Positions 43,141 through 52,576 of a stretch of 64,000 nt of DNA are shown piece after piece (the stretch's first letter is position 1; each line of letters begins with the position of its first letter). The position numbers and the translations under genes were made by a program. The stretch comes from Ga0077527 sp945862135 (GTDB taxonomy: Bacteria; Pseudomonadota; Gammaproteobacteria; Burkholderiales; SG8-41): the NCBI GenBank assembly GCA_964203275.1, contig CAXNMF010000005.1, forward strand, positions 124,001 to 188,000, in the 5' to 3' direction. Below the pieces are notes generated by a model. The model had not been told where the DNA came from, ran no database searches, and saw nothing but the letters and a program-made list of their open reading frames with translations.

Positions 43141-44861
43141 ATGCAAAGCGAAAGTTTCATCCCGGGCAAAGATGCCTCCCTCGAATCCACCATCGCGCAC
43201 GATGCAGCAGAAACTCGCTGCGCGTGGTTTTCACCTCGACGAGTCGTCCTGGCTGAACCCGGTCGAATCCATCTGGTCTGTTCATGTCCGGGACCGCGAA
43301 TGCCCGATGCTGTTTGCCAACGGCAAGGGGGCGACCCAACTCGCTGCGCGCGCGAGCGCCCTCGGGGAGTTCTTCGAGCGACTGGGTACGCATTATTTCT
43401 GGACTCATTTTCACCTCGGCGAGACCCGTGCCAACGGCCCCTTTGTGCATTACCCGCAGGAGCGCTGGTTTGCGCCGACGGATGACGGTCATTGGCCGGA
43501 AGATCTGTTGAACCCCGAATTGCATGCCTTCTACAACCCGGATGGCGATATCGATGGGGAGGTGTTGGTTGATCTCAATTCCGGAAATGTCGAGCGTGGC
43601 ATTTGTGCCTTACCCTACAAAAGGCTGCATGACGGAGCTGAGACTTGGATACCCGTCAACATCATCGGCAACCTTTACGTCAGTAATGGCATGGCCGCCG
43701 GCAACACGCCGATGGAGGCGCGTGCGCAGGCGCTGTCGGAGATTTTTGAACGCCACATCAAATACCGCATCATCCGGGAAGGCCTGTGCCTGCCCGAAGT
43801 GCCAGAGCAAGTGATTGCCCGCTACCCCGGCATCGCCGCCGGTATCAAGGGACTGCGCGCGGCAGGTTTCGGCATTCTCGTGCGTGATGCCTCACTCGGC
43901 GGCCGGTATCCGGTGATGAATGTGACCCTGCTGCATCCGAAAGACCAGGGGGTATTCGCCAGTTTCGGTGCCCATCCACGTTTTGAAATTGCGTTGGAAC
44001 GTGCGCTGACCGAACTGCTGCAGGGTCGTGCACTGGATGCTCTGGGCAGTTTTCCCGAAGCGGGTTTTGACATGGAGGAAATCCAGCTCGCATCAAATCT
44101 GGAAATCCATTTTGTTGATTCCAGTGGCGTGATCAGCTGGAATTTCCTCGGCGACCAAGCGGACTTTCCGTTTGTCGACTGGAACTTCAGCACTACCACG
44201 GCTGAAGACTATGCGTGGCTGTGCGAGTGCATCAAGGCCGAAGGGCACGACATTTACATTGCCGATTTTGCCGAGCAGGGCGCCTACAGCTGTCGCATCC
44301 TCGTGCCCGGCATGTCGGAGATTTACCCGGTCGAAGATCTTGCCTGGGAAAACAACAGCATCGGCAACCGCATCCGTCCGGCACTGGTGAGACTGCCCGA
44401 CCTGAGTGACGATGAGTGCACGCGCGCTGCTCGATGACCTGCAGACCATGAACCTTAATGATGAGCGGCCGTTATGGGAAATTCTCGGGCTCGCGGTACC
44501 GGTCGATACGGTATGGAAGGAGCTGCGCATCGGCGAACTGAAAACGCTGCTGGCGCTGGCCATCGGGGATGAAGAAGCCATTCGCGAAGGCTGCGACTGG
44601 GTACGTCATTTCCGTGAAATGAATCCGTCCCGCCATCAGGTATATCGGTGCATCGAAAACCTGCTTAATCTGGGAGATTCAGCAGGTTATCTTCGTTCGC
44701 TGACGCTGCTGTATGGCGCGGAAACTGTTCGTCAGGCACAGGTACTGCTGGACCGGCGAGAACGTTTTTTCGGCCTGGATACGCTGGGGCCCGACATGGA
44801 GGGCAGCGCCATGCACCAGACGCTGCTGAAAGCCTATGACAAGTTGTTTGCCCCGGCGTAA
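43141..44861 (+). pseudogene. ycaO: YcaO (RimO-associated ATP-dependent protein), two frameshifts
   Basis: The three reading frames together equal E. coli YcaO. ATG 43141 gives SFIPGKDASLESTIA. After a frame change near 43193-43200 the core QQKLAARGFHLDESSWLNP runs to about 44415, with YcaO motifs GKGATQLAARASALGEFFERL and NIIGNLYVSNGMAAGN. A second change near 44415-44425 gives the C-terminal TPR-like domain ERPLWEILGLAVPVDTVW and LRIGELKTLLALAIGD. Span is 1721 bp, two over a multiple of three, so two single-base insertions. YcaO assists RimO-mediated methylthiolation of ribosomal protein uS12. The second junction could also be a coupled separate gene starting at ATG 44411, but homology favours one gene. 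Confidence 0.85.
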
Positions 44862-44884
44862 TCTTGACGGTGCAGGAGGTTCCA

Positions 44885-45259
44885 ATGGCGCAGCATAATG
44901 ACCGGCTGGATAAAGTAATCCTCGAAGCACGCCGAGCGGCTGACAAGCGTGAAAGCGGGTACCGCGCGCAGGCGCTGAAACTGTATCCGTGGGTGTGCGG
45001 GCGCTGTGCCCGCAGCTTTACCCATGCCAATCTGCAACTGCTGGAAGTGCATCACAAAAACGGCAACCACGAAGATAACCCGCCGGATGGCAGCAACTGG
45101 GAACTGCTCTGTACCTATTGCCATGAGCACGAGCATTCGAAAATCAAGGATGGCGCCGGTCGTAAGATCGTTGCCAATGACCTGCCGGTCGCAACCTTCA
45201 ATCCGTTTGCGGATTTGAAAGCGAGAATCGAAGGCAAGAAACGAGGCGATGCTCAGTAA
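44885..45259 (+). CDS. HNH nuclease family protein (YajD-like)
   Basis: 124 residues from the ATG at 44885 (GCAGGAGG before it). YPWVCGRCAR with a second pair CTYCHEHEH forms the zinc site around the HNH core EVHHKNGNHEDNPPDGSNWELLCTYC, of which HH and N are catalytic-type residues. Length and order match E. coli YajD. The cellular role is not known. It follows ycaO by 23 bp. Confidence 0.88.
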   Translation: MAQHNDRLDKVILEARRAADKRESGYRAQALKLYPWVCGRCARSFTHANLQLLEVHHKNGNHEDNPPDGSNWELLCTYCHEHEHSKIKDGAGRKIVANDLPVATFNPFADLKARIEGKKRGDAQ

Positions 45260-45276
45260 CCATCCTGACCGCAGCC

Positions 45277-46356
45277 TCAGTTTGGCAATAGGAAGCCTTT
45301 GTTGCGGAAAAGATTAAGGCAGGCATTGACCGCACTGGCGTCGTAAAGAACCCCGCTACCGTTCTCAATCTCCGCAAGCGCGCGATCAATGCCCAGCGAA
45401 GCGCGGTAGGGGCGGTGCGATGACATCGCCTCGACGACATAGGCCACAGCCATGATGCGTGCTTCGAGAATGATCTGGTCTCCACTCAGCCCGTTCGGAT
45501 ATCCGCTGCCATCCAGACGTTCATGATGTTGCAGCGCCACGGTGGCTACTGGCCACGGCCACTCCATCCCGCACAGTACATCATGGCTGGCCTGTGCATG
45601 GGCCTTGATCAGCTCCATCTCTATCTTGCTGATCCGGCCGGGCTTGGAGAGGATCTCGGTCGGTATGCTGATCATTCCGATGTCATGTAAAGAGCCGGCA
45701 ACGCGCAGACCCTCCTGCTGCTTTTCGTCGAGTCCCATTTCTCCGCCGATGGCGCCGGCCATCAGGGCGACCCGTCGTTCATGTCGTGCAGTGTAAGGGT
45801 CTCGCATTTCGCTGATGATGGTGGCGACTTCAACTGTATTCATCAATGCGGTCTTCAACTGTTCGAGGTATCGCAACGACGCGCCCTCGGCGCGTTTTCT
45901 TTCGCTGATGTCGCGGATATTGCACTGGATGACGCGAATGCCTTCACAGTCGTAGGCGTTGCTGACGAACTCGACTTCTATTTTTGTGCCGGCCCGGGTT
46001 TTTAGCGGAAGGTCTTCGTAACGGACGTAATCGTTGGTCTGCAGTTCGAGAAACATTTTCTTGCTCTCGGCAACGTCTGCAAACGCGCCCACTTCCCACA
46101 ATTTTTTGCCGAGAAACTCGTCATGCGAGTAGTCCAGCATTTTCATCAAATACGGGTTGACGTCTTCAATCTGGGCGGTTTCAGCGTTGAGCAACAGGAT
46201 GCCGTCCTGCGCTGTTTCGAACAGACGGCGGTAGCGGTTTTCCGATGTTTGCAGGGCACTGAGGGCGAGCGCAGAAACCCTGTTGGTTTCAGCCGCAAGT
46301 TTCCCGAGTGCCTCGATGGCGGATGTCACTGCCGAGGTGGGCGGGACGATGGGCAT
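45277..46356 (-). CDS. PAS - HD-GYP domain protein (probable cyclic-di-GMP phosphodiesterase)
   Basis: 359 residues. A PAS domain at about 42-155 (NRYRRLFETAQDGILLLNAET, FLGKKLWEVG) is followed by the HD-GYP domain. The latter has HERRVALMAG, SLHDIGMISIP with the HD pair, and HHERLDGSGYPNGLSGDQI, the GYP motif. It should hydrolyse cyclic-di-GMP in response to a PAS-sensed signal. No receiver domain or kinase lies next to it, and no transmembrane segment is seen. Confidence 0.9.
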   Translation of the reverse strand: MPIVPPTSAVTSAIEALGKLAAETNRVSALALSALQTSENRYRRLFETAQDGILLLNAETAQIEDVNPYLMKMLDYSHDEFLGKKLWEVGAFADVAESKKMFLELQTNDYVRYEDLPLKTRAGTKIEVEFVSNAYDCEGIRVIQCNIRDISERKRAEGASLRYLEQLKTALMNTVEVATIISEMRDPYTARHERRVALMAGAIGGEMGLDEKQQEGLRVAGSLHDIGMISIPTEILSKPGRISKIEMELIKAHAQASHDVLCGMEWPWPVATVALQHHERLDGSGYPNGLSGDQIILEARIMAVAYVVEAMSSHRPYRASLGIDRALAEIENGSGVLYDASAVNACLNLFRNKGFLLPN

Positions 46357-46687
46357 GGAGCCGTTGTTTCCGACGCTGAAAGGTTTGCAGCGCCTTATAC
46401 GACCCAGTATACGCGTTGTGGCGCAAATGTCCCGTGCTGGCGTATGCGGCAGGTAAATGGAGTTTCGCGGAGCTCTCCCGGTTCGGTGATGATCTATGTC
46501 CCTATTATCAGATCCGAACTTGTGAAGTGATCAAGATCTTCAAGTAAGCGGGCATCAATGCGGATTGGCAGATCGCCATGCATTCTGGCAGTAGCGCAAG
46601 CAATAAAATACTCCGCCGCAGGCCTTATTATTTAGGCATTGCGCGATGCGCGGTTTTTTTGTCGCGCGCACCGTAGTTTGAGAGTTT
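46357..46687. other. Gene-free region with an orphan terminator-like hairpin
   Basis: 331 bp with no credible gene. At about 46640-46661 a GCGC...GCGC hairpin is followed by GG and a run of seven T, oriented for the plus strand. No plus-strand gene ends just before it, so a small RNA transcribed from the 46450-46640 stretch is possible. Otherwise only AT-richer sequence is seen, which probably holds the promoter of the HD-GYP gene. Confidence 0.35.
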
Positions 46688-47059
46688 TCAATAATGCGCT
46701 GAGGCGCCTGTGCGGTCAGTCGTTTTGTGGTGAGCGGGAATGATGTTCGGGCCCGGCAAGCATTGTTCAGCCACGATGTTCTTTTTCTCAGCCAGTTTAT
46801 GGAGCCGGGCTAAGGCCTCACCATAGATATACAGGGCCTGTTTCATGACCGAACTTTTGTCTTCGGTGTTCGAGGATGTGGCATCCAGTTCAATCATCAG
46901 TTGCCGGAACCGTGCTCTCAGGTCGTTGATTCCGGATATCGGCTGAGCCGCACTGTACCCGATGCGGTTGACACCGGATTGCAGCGTTTCGATATAACCC
47001 GCGAACAAGGCGTAAATCTGGTGATCAGAATCGGAGTTGCGAATCGCGCTGTGTATCAT
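46688..47059 (-). CDS. Hypothetical helical protein
   Basis: 123 residues from the ATG at 47059. The sequence is mostly helical (HQIYALFAGYIETLQSGVNRIG, LRARFRQLMIELDATSS, VMKQALYIYGEALARLHKLAEKK). The C-terminal 20 residues are polar. I recognise no family. Composition is typical of a coding sequence but the C-terminus is weak. Confidence 0.45.
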   Translation of the reverse strand: MIHSAIRNSDSDHQIYALFAGYIETLQSGVNRIGYSAAQPISGINDLRARFRQLMIELDATSSNTEDKSSVMKQALYIYGEALARLHKLAEKKNIVAEQCLPGPNIIPAHHKTTDRTGASAHY

Positions 47060-47242
47060 CTTCGTCCTCGGGCACGAGGTTGACGTCGGGCGACCTGAAG
47101 GGGGAAATTTCAGGGTGCCCACCATGTTTTGCCACGATACTGTTTGCACGGGTATGGAGCATCGGACGCCATAACTAATTTTCGTAGTATGTTCGTCCCG
47201 CGCCCTAGCCGGGTTTATGCAAGGCAGTTCTCAGACGAGGGA

Positions 47243-47272
47243 TCCAAAAACAAACCCCGCCGTAGCGGGGTT
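47243..47272 (-). terminator. Intrinsic terminator of the PEP-CTERM gene
   Basis: AAACCCCGC (47251-47259), loop CGTA, GCGGGGTTT (47264-47272): a perfect 9-bp stem, with TTTGTTTTT following on the minus strand. The gene ends at 47300. Confidence 0.9.
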
Positions 47273-47299
47273 TGAACAGAAGCAGTTGCGCTTCGCTTG

Positions 47300-47923
47300 T
47301 TACGCGGCTTGCTGCTTCCGGCGCCGTCCGACCCAGCCCATCAGGCCAAGGCCAAGGCCCATCATGGCGTAGATTTCGGGTTCGGGGATGGCCGGCGTGA
47401 AGTTCACACCAACCACATAATCGTCCCAGTCGCCGAGGGTGGATGCGCCAGCGCTGTCGTTGTAGCCGATCACATATTGATAGTTGCCGGCAGCCAAGCC
47501 GCTGCTCACGGTCATGTTGGTGCCGATCAGGCCGATTGAAGTGCCGGACGCCCATGTGCCGCCGTTGATCGCGAACTTGCCGGTGTTGCCTTCAAACTTG
47601 AAGCTCACGGCGCCGGTGGTATCGACAAAAGCGCTGGCCTGCGTGCCAATCGGATTTTCCGTCAGCATCTGCGTGGCACCGATGGTCAGGTAAAACTTGT
47701 TGTTGTAGCCGGACTCCTGGCCGAGGTAGGTGAACGTGATGGTTCCCGTTTCGTTGGTTTCCAGTGCGCCCAGACCCAGGGTTGTGCCCACCGCGTAAAA
47801 GGGCAGCGTGTTGACGTTGAACGCTTCAGTGCGGGTCGCCGTCGATAACTGATTGAACGACAGTCCCGCATTCGCAAGGCTTGAGAATGCAAGCAGCGCA
47901 ACAGCCAGAATTCCACGTTTCAT
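47300..47923 (-). CDS. PEP-CTERM domain secreted protein
   Basis: 207 residues from the ATG at 47923. Signal peptide ends ANA-GLSF (about 20). The mature part is a Thr/Gly-rich beta domain (GTITFTYLGQESGYNNKFYL). The C-terminus has the sorting signal: PEPEIYAMMGLGLGLMGWV followed by RRRKQQ, i.e. PEP, hydrophobic helix, basic cluster. Exosortase (EpsH/XrtA) would cleave and anchor it. No exosortase gene is in this window, so it must lie elsewhere. PEP-CTERM proteins typically occur with exopolysaccharide systems. Confidence 0.9.
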   Translation of the reverse strand: MKRGILAVALLAFSSLANAGLSFNQLSTATRTEAFNVNTLPFYAVGTTLGLGALETNETGTITFTYLGQESGYNNKFYLTIGATQMLTENPIGTQASAFVDTTGAVSFKFEGNTGKFAINGGTWASGTSIGLIGTNMTVSSGLAAGNYQYVIGYNDSAGASTLGDWDDYVVGVNFTPAIPEPEIYAMMGLGLGLMGWVGRRRKQQAA

Positions 47924-48116
47924 GGTCGAACCTTTTCTAAAAAACAGGGGTATTGCAGAGCGAACCCGATCAAATTTCCACGACGCTATCATCGGGGAAG
48001 GGCTGTTCGCAGTCCATGCGCTAACCATCCTGTTTTTGATGGCTGAATCCTCCTGCCTAAAACCCCTTAATTATTAATGTCTTGGCGTCTGAAGGCGAAG
48101 GTCGTGCCTGAGGTTT

Positions 48117-49094
48117 TCAGTCCACCCTGATATTGGCGGCTTTTACCACTTTGGCCCATTTCGCGAGTTCGCTACGCATGTATTTACCGAGTTCCTCCGG
48201 CGTGCCGCCTTCCGGATCCACGCCGGCTTTAGTCAGAAAATCACGGATGCCCGGGTCAGCCAGCACCTTGCGAAACTCTTCATTCAGCCGTGCGACAACG
48301 TTTTGCGGCGTTGCACGAGGCGCCAGCATGCCGTACCACACGCCGGAGTCGTAACCCGGAACACCAGATTCAGCAACCGTCGGGACATTGGGCATGCTGC
48401 TGACACGTTTGGTGGTGCTCACGGCAATTGCGCGCAGACGACCCGCAGCAATGTGGCCTGCTGACGCGATGGGCGTTGCAAACAGCAATTGCGCCTGTCC
48501 GGAAATGGTGTCCACCAGCGCCGGGCCGCCGCCCTTGTAAGGCACATGTACGAGTTTGATGCCGGTCATGTTGTTGAGCAGTTCGGTTGCAAGGTGGGCC
48601 CCTGAACCATTGCCGGATGAAGCGTACAGAATTTCGTTCGGGCGCTTCTTGGCGATACTGATCACGTCCTTCATCGTTTTTGCCGGAAATGATGGATGTG
48701 CCACCAGCAAATAGGCCCCGTTGGCGAGCAGCGTGATCGGCTCGAAGTCCTTGATCGGGTCGTAAGGGATTTTCTGGTACAGCGCGGGGTTCACCGCAAG
48801 CTGCGCGGTGAGTCCCATGACGATGGTGTAGCCGTCGGGTGCGGCGCGCGCCGCAGTTTCCATGCCGATGTTGCCGCCGGCACCGCCACGATTGTCGACG
48901 ATCACCTGCTGTCCGATGTTCTCCGACATTTTGCGTGCGACCGGCCGCGCGATGGTGTCGCTGCCGCCGCCGGGCGGGTAAGGCAGTATCAGGCGGATCG
49001 ATTTGCCCGGAAACGTCTGCGCCAGCAACGGGGAAGTGGTCGCCGCTATGGCGACTGCGGCAGCCAGTAACGGCAGGCAGCGGATTGATTTCAT
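48117..49094 (-). CDS. Bug/TctC-family periplasmic solute-binding protein
   Basis: 325 residues from the ATG at 49094, with GGAGG in front. Signal peptide ends LLA-QTFP (about 24). SIRLILPYPPGGGSDTIAR, DNRGGAGGNIGMETA and LVHVPYKGGGPALVDTISG are family motifs. It lies 44 bp downstream of the bicupin gene and probably shares its transcript. Sixth family member in the window. Confidence 0.93.
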   Translation of the reverse strand: MKSIRCLPLLAAAVAIAATTSPLLAQTFPGKSIRLILPYPPGGGSDTIARPVARKMSENIGQQVIVDNRGGAGGNIGMETAARAAPDGYTIVMGLTAQLAVNPALYQKIPYDPIKDFEPITLLANGAYLLVAHPSFPAKTMKDVISIAKKRPNEILYASSGNGSGAHLATELLNNMTGIKLVHVPYKGGGPALVDTISGQAQLLFATPIASAGHIAAGRLRAIAVSTTKRVSSMPNVPTVAESGVPGYDSGVWYGMLAPRATPQNVVARLNEEFRKVLADPGIRDFLTKAGVDPEGGTPEELGKYMRSELAKWAKVVKAANIRVD

Positions 49095-49137
49095 GATGAT
49101 TCCTCCTTTATCTTTATTGATATTCAAAGCGGCCGGT

Positions 49138-50292
49138 TCAGATGCGACCTTCGTGTGAACTGACGGCAACAACAGAGCGCGAGTTGCTGCGATTGCTCCA
49201 GGCGTGGCGTACGCCCTTTAGCAGTGCGACCTCTCCGGCCTTGAGCGCGACTTCCTCATTATCCAGCAATAACACCAGCTCACCCTCCAGTACCACACAA
49301 TAGTCGAAGGTCGCAGTTTTCTGCAGATAGGGATGTTTCGCCCCTGCATGCCATGCACAAGCATTTGGCGAACCCATGCGGGTAAAGAATCCCCTGACAT
49401 CCTGTTGAGTGACCTTGCCTTGCCATGCCGAGTCCGGCGGCAGGATGTCCACGCGGAAAGTGGTCCCGCCATTTTTCGGTTCCATTGTCCGTGGGAGATG
49501 CAGAGTTTCGTAGACGATTTTCGCCGGGCAGCTGTCGGTGACCCACATGCGTTGTGATGCGAAACCGGGGCGCGCCGGATCGGTCAGGACGTCGGGGCAG
49601 GGCCCGTCGCTGACGATCACGCTTTTGCCATCACCCGGACGGTCGATGGTGACGATGCGGCGGCTGAGTTTGATGCCGGGCGGCGGTGCTGCAGACAGCA
49701 GCGGCCTGTCATTGCCCACTGCATTGCCGTTTCCGCCGGGAAAATCCGCACCGATCATGTCGAATGCCATTTGCGCGTCGGTGGGATACGCCCATTCATG
49801 CCAGGCGCCGACCTGGATCACGATATCACCGGGCTGCATCAGCACTGTGCCTTCATCGAGGCGCAGTTCGCGGTTGCCGTTGAGCATCATGCCGTAGTCC
49901 ACCGTCTGCGTTTTGTGCATGGAAGATGTGTACAGGCTGTTGCCGCCACGATCCCAGGTTCCGGTCGTTCCGGGCCGCAGCTTGGGCGGATGGTGGGGAA
50001 TGACTTCCGGGTCTTGTGCCGGGTCATAGTCGCCGGGCCGGCCGACGCTCTGCACCACGCGCATGTGGCCGCCCCGGGGTTCACCGGGAAATTTGTATTT
50101 CAGCAGGCTTTCGTCGGTAGTACCGCCCAGTGCCATTGGCGAATCATTCCAGACCCATAAATCGGTATGTCCGCGTCCGGCCGACATGGATGACGGATGT
50201 GAATTCGGCGCATGACCGTCAATCAGTACGGTGGATTGATTTTGCGCATTGTTACCGGCGACCAGGCGCCGGATGGGTTTGAGGGAGGACAT
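49138..50292 (-). CDS. Bicupin protein
   Basis: 384 residues with two cupin domains. The first (about 115-185) has HKTQTVDYGMMLNGNRELRLDEG and GDIVIQVGAWHEW. The second (about 320-375) has KTATFDYCVVLEGELVLLLDNEE and LLKGVRHAWSNRS. Both keep the GXWH-type motif with the second His but show few of the usual first-motif histidines, so metal binding is uncertain. Such proteins include aromatic dioxygenases, oxalate decarboxylases and binding proteins. Followed by a Bug gene in an operon. Confidence 0.8.
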   Translation of the reverse strand: MSSLKPIRRLVAGNNAQNQSTVLIDGHAPNSHPSSMSAGRGHTDLWVWNDSPMALGGTTDESLLKYKFPGEPRGGHMRVVQSVGRPGDYDPAQDPEVIPHHPPKLRPGTTGTWDRGGNSLYTSSMHKTQTVDYGMMLNGNRELRLDEGTVLMQPGDIVIQVGAWHEWAYPTDAQMAFDMIGADFPGGNGNAVGNDRPLLSAAPPPGIKLSRRIVTIDRPGDGKSVIVSDGPCPDVLTDPARPGFASQRMWVTDSCPAKIVYETLHLPRTMEPKNGGTTFRVDILPPDSAWQGKVTQQDVRGFFTRMGSPNACAWHAGAKHPYLQKTATFDYCVVLEGELVLLLDNEEVALKAGEVALLKGVRHAWSNRSNSRSVVAVSSHEGRI

Positions 50293-50511
50293 GGTTTCGC
50301 TTTCAGAAAAGTTCGGTCGGTGTCGTGGCCAGCATGATATTCAATTCCCGGGGATGGGGCGATGCTACTGCTCAGCATGCGGAACAGGGACTGCGAAGCA
50401 CGGATTTTCAATACCTCGGCAGCCTTCTCATTTATCGTGCGCTGGCGGGCGGAATGCCATTACCCTAGCGACTTTTCCAACGAAATCCGGATTTCCCGGA
50501 AAACCAATCCC

Positions 50512-50937
50512 ATGACCAAGACATTTGCACAACGCATTGCCGCAATGAACGCAATGTACAAGCTGCCTGCCAGTGAAAGTCCCGTCCTGCCGGATGACGT
50601 CGCCAGTCGCCTGACCAAGTTCAAGGCTACGCTGATGGATGAAGTGCATGAAATCGACGAAATCGTTGCACTGGCCCAGAAAGGTGCAGCACCGGCTGAC
50701 ATTCTGGTGGCCATAGCCGACCTGCTCGGTGACGTGATCGTGTATTGCCGTTCCGAGGCGCTCAAGTACGGCCTGCCACTGGAGGAAGTACTGGATATCA
50801 TCATGGACAGCAATGAAAGCAAACTCGGGGCCGACGGCAAACCGATTTACGACGCCAACGGCAAATTCCTCAAGGGACCGAACTACTGGAAGCCCGAACC
50901 CAGAATCAAGACATTGCTTGAGCAGGCAAACCGCTGA
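50512..50937 (+). CDS. MazG-like all-alpha NTP pyrophosphohydrolase family protein
   Basis: 141 residues from the ATG at 50512. The helical core DEVHEIDEIVALAQ, then ILVAIADLLGDVIVYCRSEALKYG (about 65-90) carries the E-x-x-E...E-x-x-D metal pattern of MazG/HisE-type hydrolases. DSNESKLGADGKPIYDANGKFLKGPNYWKPE is the typical C-terminal turn. It probably hydrolyses a nucleotide. It lies 14 bp before the carboxypeptidase gene and is likely co-transcribed. Confidence 0.85.
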   Translation: MTKTFAQRIAAMNAMYKLPASESPVLPDDVASRLTKFKATLMDEVHEIDEIVALAQKGAAPADILVAIADLLGDVIVYCRSEALKYGLPLEEVLDIIMDSNESKLGADGKPIYDANGKFLKGPNYWKPEPRIKTLLEQANR

Positions 50938-50951
50938 TCGCAGCAAACGCC

Positions 50952-52451
50952 ATGAACAATATTTCCAGCCCGACGCCGGCCTATGGCGAACTTGCTCGTG
51001 TCTACGCGCGGCTCTACCGTTATCAGCATCTCGGTGCCATCGTCGGCTGGGATCGCAATGCGATGATGCCGCCCAAAGGTAACGATGCCCGTGCGGCGGC
51101 CGAGGCTGAACTGTACGCGCTGATCCACCGCACGCGCACCGATCCACAGCTGAAGACATGGCTGGATGCCGCAGAGAACGAACCGCTGGACGATCTTGCC
51201 CGCGCGAATTTGCGCGAGATCCGGCGCGACTGGCGCGATGCCAACGCCTTGCCCGAGTCGCTGGTTGAAGCTAAAACTCTGGCGGGCGCCCGTTGTGAAC
51301 ACGCCTGGCGCAGCCAGCGCCCGGCCAACGACTGGAAGGGTTTCCTCGAAAATTTCCGCGAGGTGGTGAAACTTGCGCGCCAAGAGGCGCAATTGCTGGC
51401 CGATGACACCGGCCTGTCGCGTTACGACGCCTTGATGGATCGTTTTGAGCCGGGCGTACGTGCCGCCGACATCGACCGCATTTTCGGCGATGTCCGGCAA
51501 TGGTTGCCCGGGCTGATCACGCAGGCGCTGGAAAAACAGGGCCACGAAAAAGTCATTGCCCCGGTCGGGCCATTCCCGATTGCGGCGCAACGCGCACTGA
51601 ACCAGGAAGTGATGGCGCTGCTCGGTTTCGATTTTTCGGCGGGGCGGCTGGATGAAAGCACGCATCCGTTCAGCGGCGGCGTGCCGGAGGATGTGCGCCT
51701 GACCACGCGTTATCACGAAGGTGATTTCACGCGTAGCCTGCTCGGCACCATTCATGAAACAGGCCATGCGCGTTATGAGCAGAATCTGCCCCGGGACTGG
51801 CTGGGCCAGCCGGTGGGTACGGCGCGCTCCTACGGTCTGCATGAAAGCCAGAGCCTGTCTTTCGAAATGCAGTTGGCGCGCAGCCGCGCTTTTGTCGGCA
51901 TGCTGGCACCGCTGCTGGTTAGACACTTTGGCGAGCAGCCCGCCTTCGATCCCGACAACCTCTACCGGCTGTGGACGCGTGTGAGGCGCGGACATATCCG
52001 TGTCGACGCCGACGAAGTAACTTATCCGGCGCATGTCATCCTGCGCTACGAGATCGAACGTGCGTTGGTGGAAGGCGACATCGAAGCCGATGACATCCCG
52101 ACACTGTGGGACGAAAAAATGCAGGTGCTGCTCGGCATCGACACGCGCGGCAACTACAAGGACGGTTGCCTTCAGGACGTTCACTGGACGGAAGGCGCCT
52201 TCGGCTATTTTCCCAGCTACACGCTGGGTGCAATGTATGCCGCGCAGTGGTTCGCGGCGATACGCCGGAAGACAGCGGATCTTGATGCACGCATCGCCCG
52301 CGGAGACCTTGCGCCGGTGTTCGAATGGCAGTTTGAGCGCATCTGGTCACAAGCCAGCTTGTGGGAAACGCCGGAGCTTGTGCATCGCGCGAGTGGCGAA
52401 GCCTTGAATCCGCAACATTTCCGCCATCACCTGGAAACCCGCTACCTGTAG
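50952..52451 (+). CDS. M32-family carboxypeptidase Taq-type
   Basis: 499 residues, the usual M32 length. The zinc motif is IHETGHARYEQ (about 266-276, HExxH). A conserved downstream HESQSLSFEMQLARS (about 297) carries the third ligand Glu region. RVDADEVTYPAHVILRYEIE and DIPTLWDEKMQVLLGIDT are also characteristic. It removes C-terminal residues in the cytoplasm. Start ATG 50952 is 14 bp after the MazG-like gene. Confidence 0.95.
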   Translation: MNNISSPTPAYGELARVYARLYRYQHLGAIVGWDRNAMMPPKGNDARAAAEAELYALIHRTRTDPQLKTWLDAAENEPLDDLARANLREIRRDWRDANALPESLVEAKTLAGARCEHAWRSQRPANDWKGFLENFREVVKLARQEAQLLADDTGLSRYDALMDRFEPGVRAADIDRIFGDVRQWLPGLITQALEKQGHEKVIAPVGPFPIAAQRALNQEVMALLGFDFSAGRLDESTHPFSGGVPEDVRLTTRYHEGDFTRSLLGTIHETGHARYEQNLPRDWLGQPVGTARSYGLHESQSLSFEMQLARSRAFVGMLAPLLVRHFGEQPAFDPDNLYRLWTRVRRGHIRVDADEVTYPAHVILRYEIERALVEGDIEADDIPTLWDEKMQVLLGIDTRGNYKDGCLQDVHWTEGAFGYFPSYTLGAMYAAQWFAAIRRKTADLDARIARGDLAPVFEWQFERIWSQASLWETPELVHRASGEALNPQHFRHHLETRYL

Positions 52452-52576
52452 CGATTTTCTGAAGCTGTGCACGGTTGAGTTGCATGATTGGTTGACGCGT
52501 CAGTGCGTGATCGTATTGGCCGGTGATTGCTGATGTGTGCGTTACCCAAGATTGCAGCGTAAATATGATCTGCTGA

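Noticed and set aside
44406..44861. Separate gene for the C-terminal ycaO part
   Set aside because: It aligns as the direct continuation of E. coli YcaO, so I treat it as one gene with a frameshift, while noting the alternative.
50883..52184. 433-codon minus-strand frame opposite the M32 carboxypeptidase
   Set aside because: The plus-strand product has the HExxH zinc site and full family length; the antisense frame has no motif.
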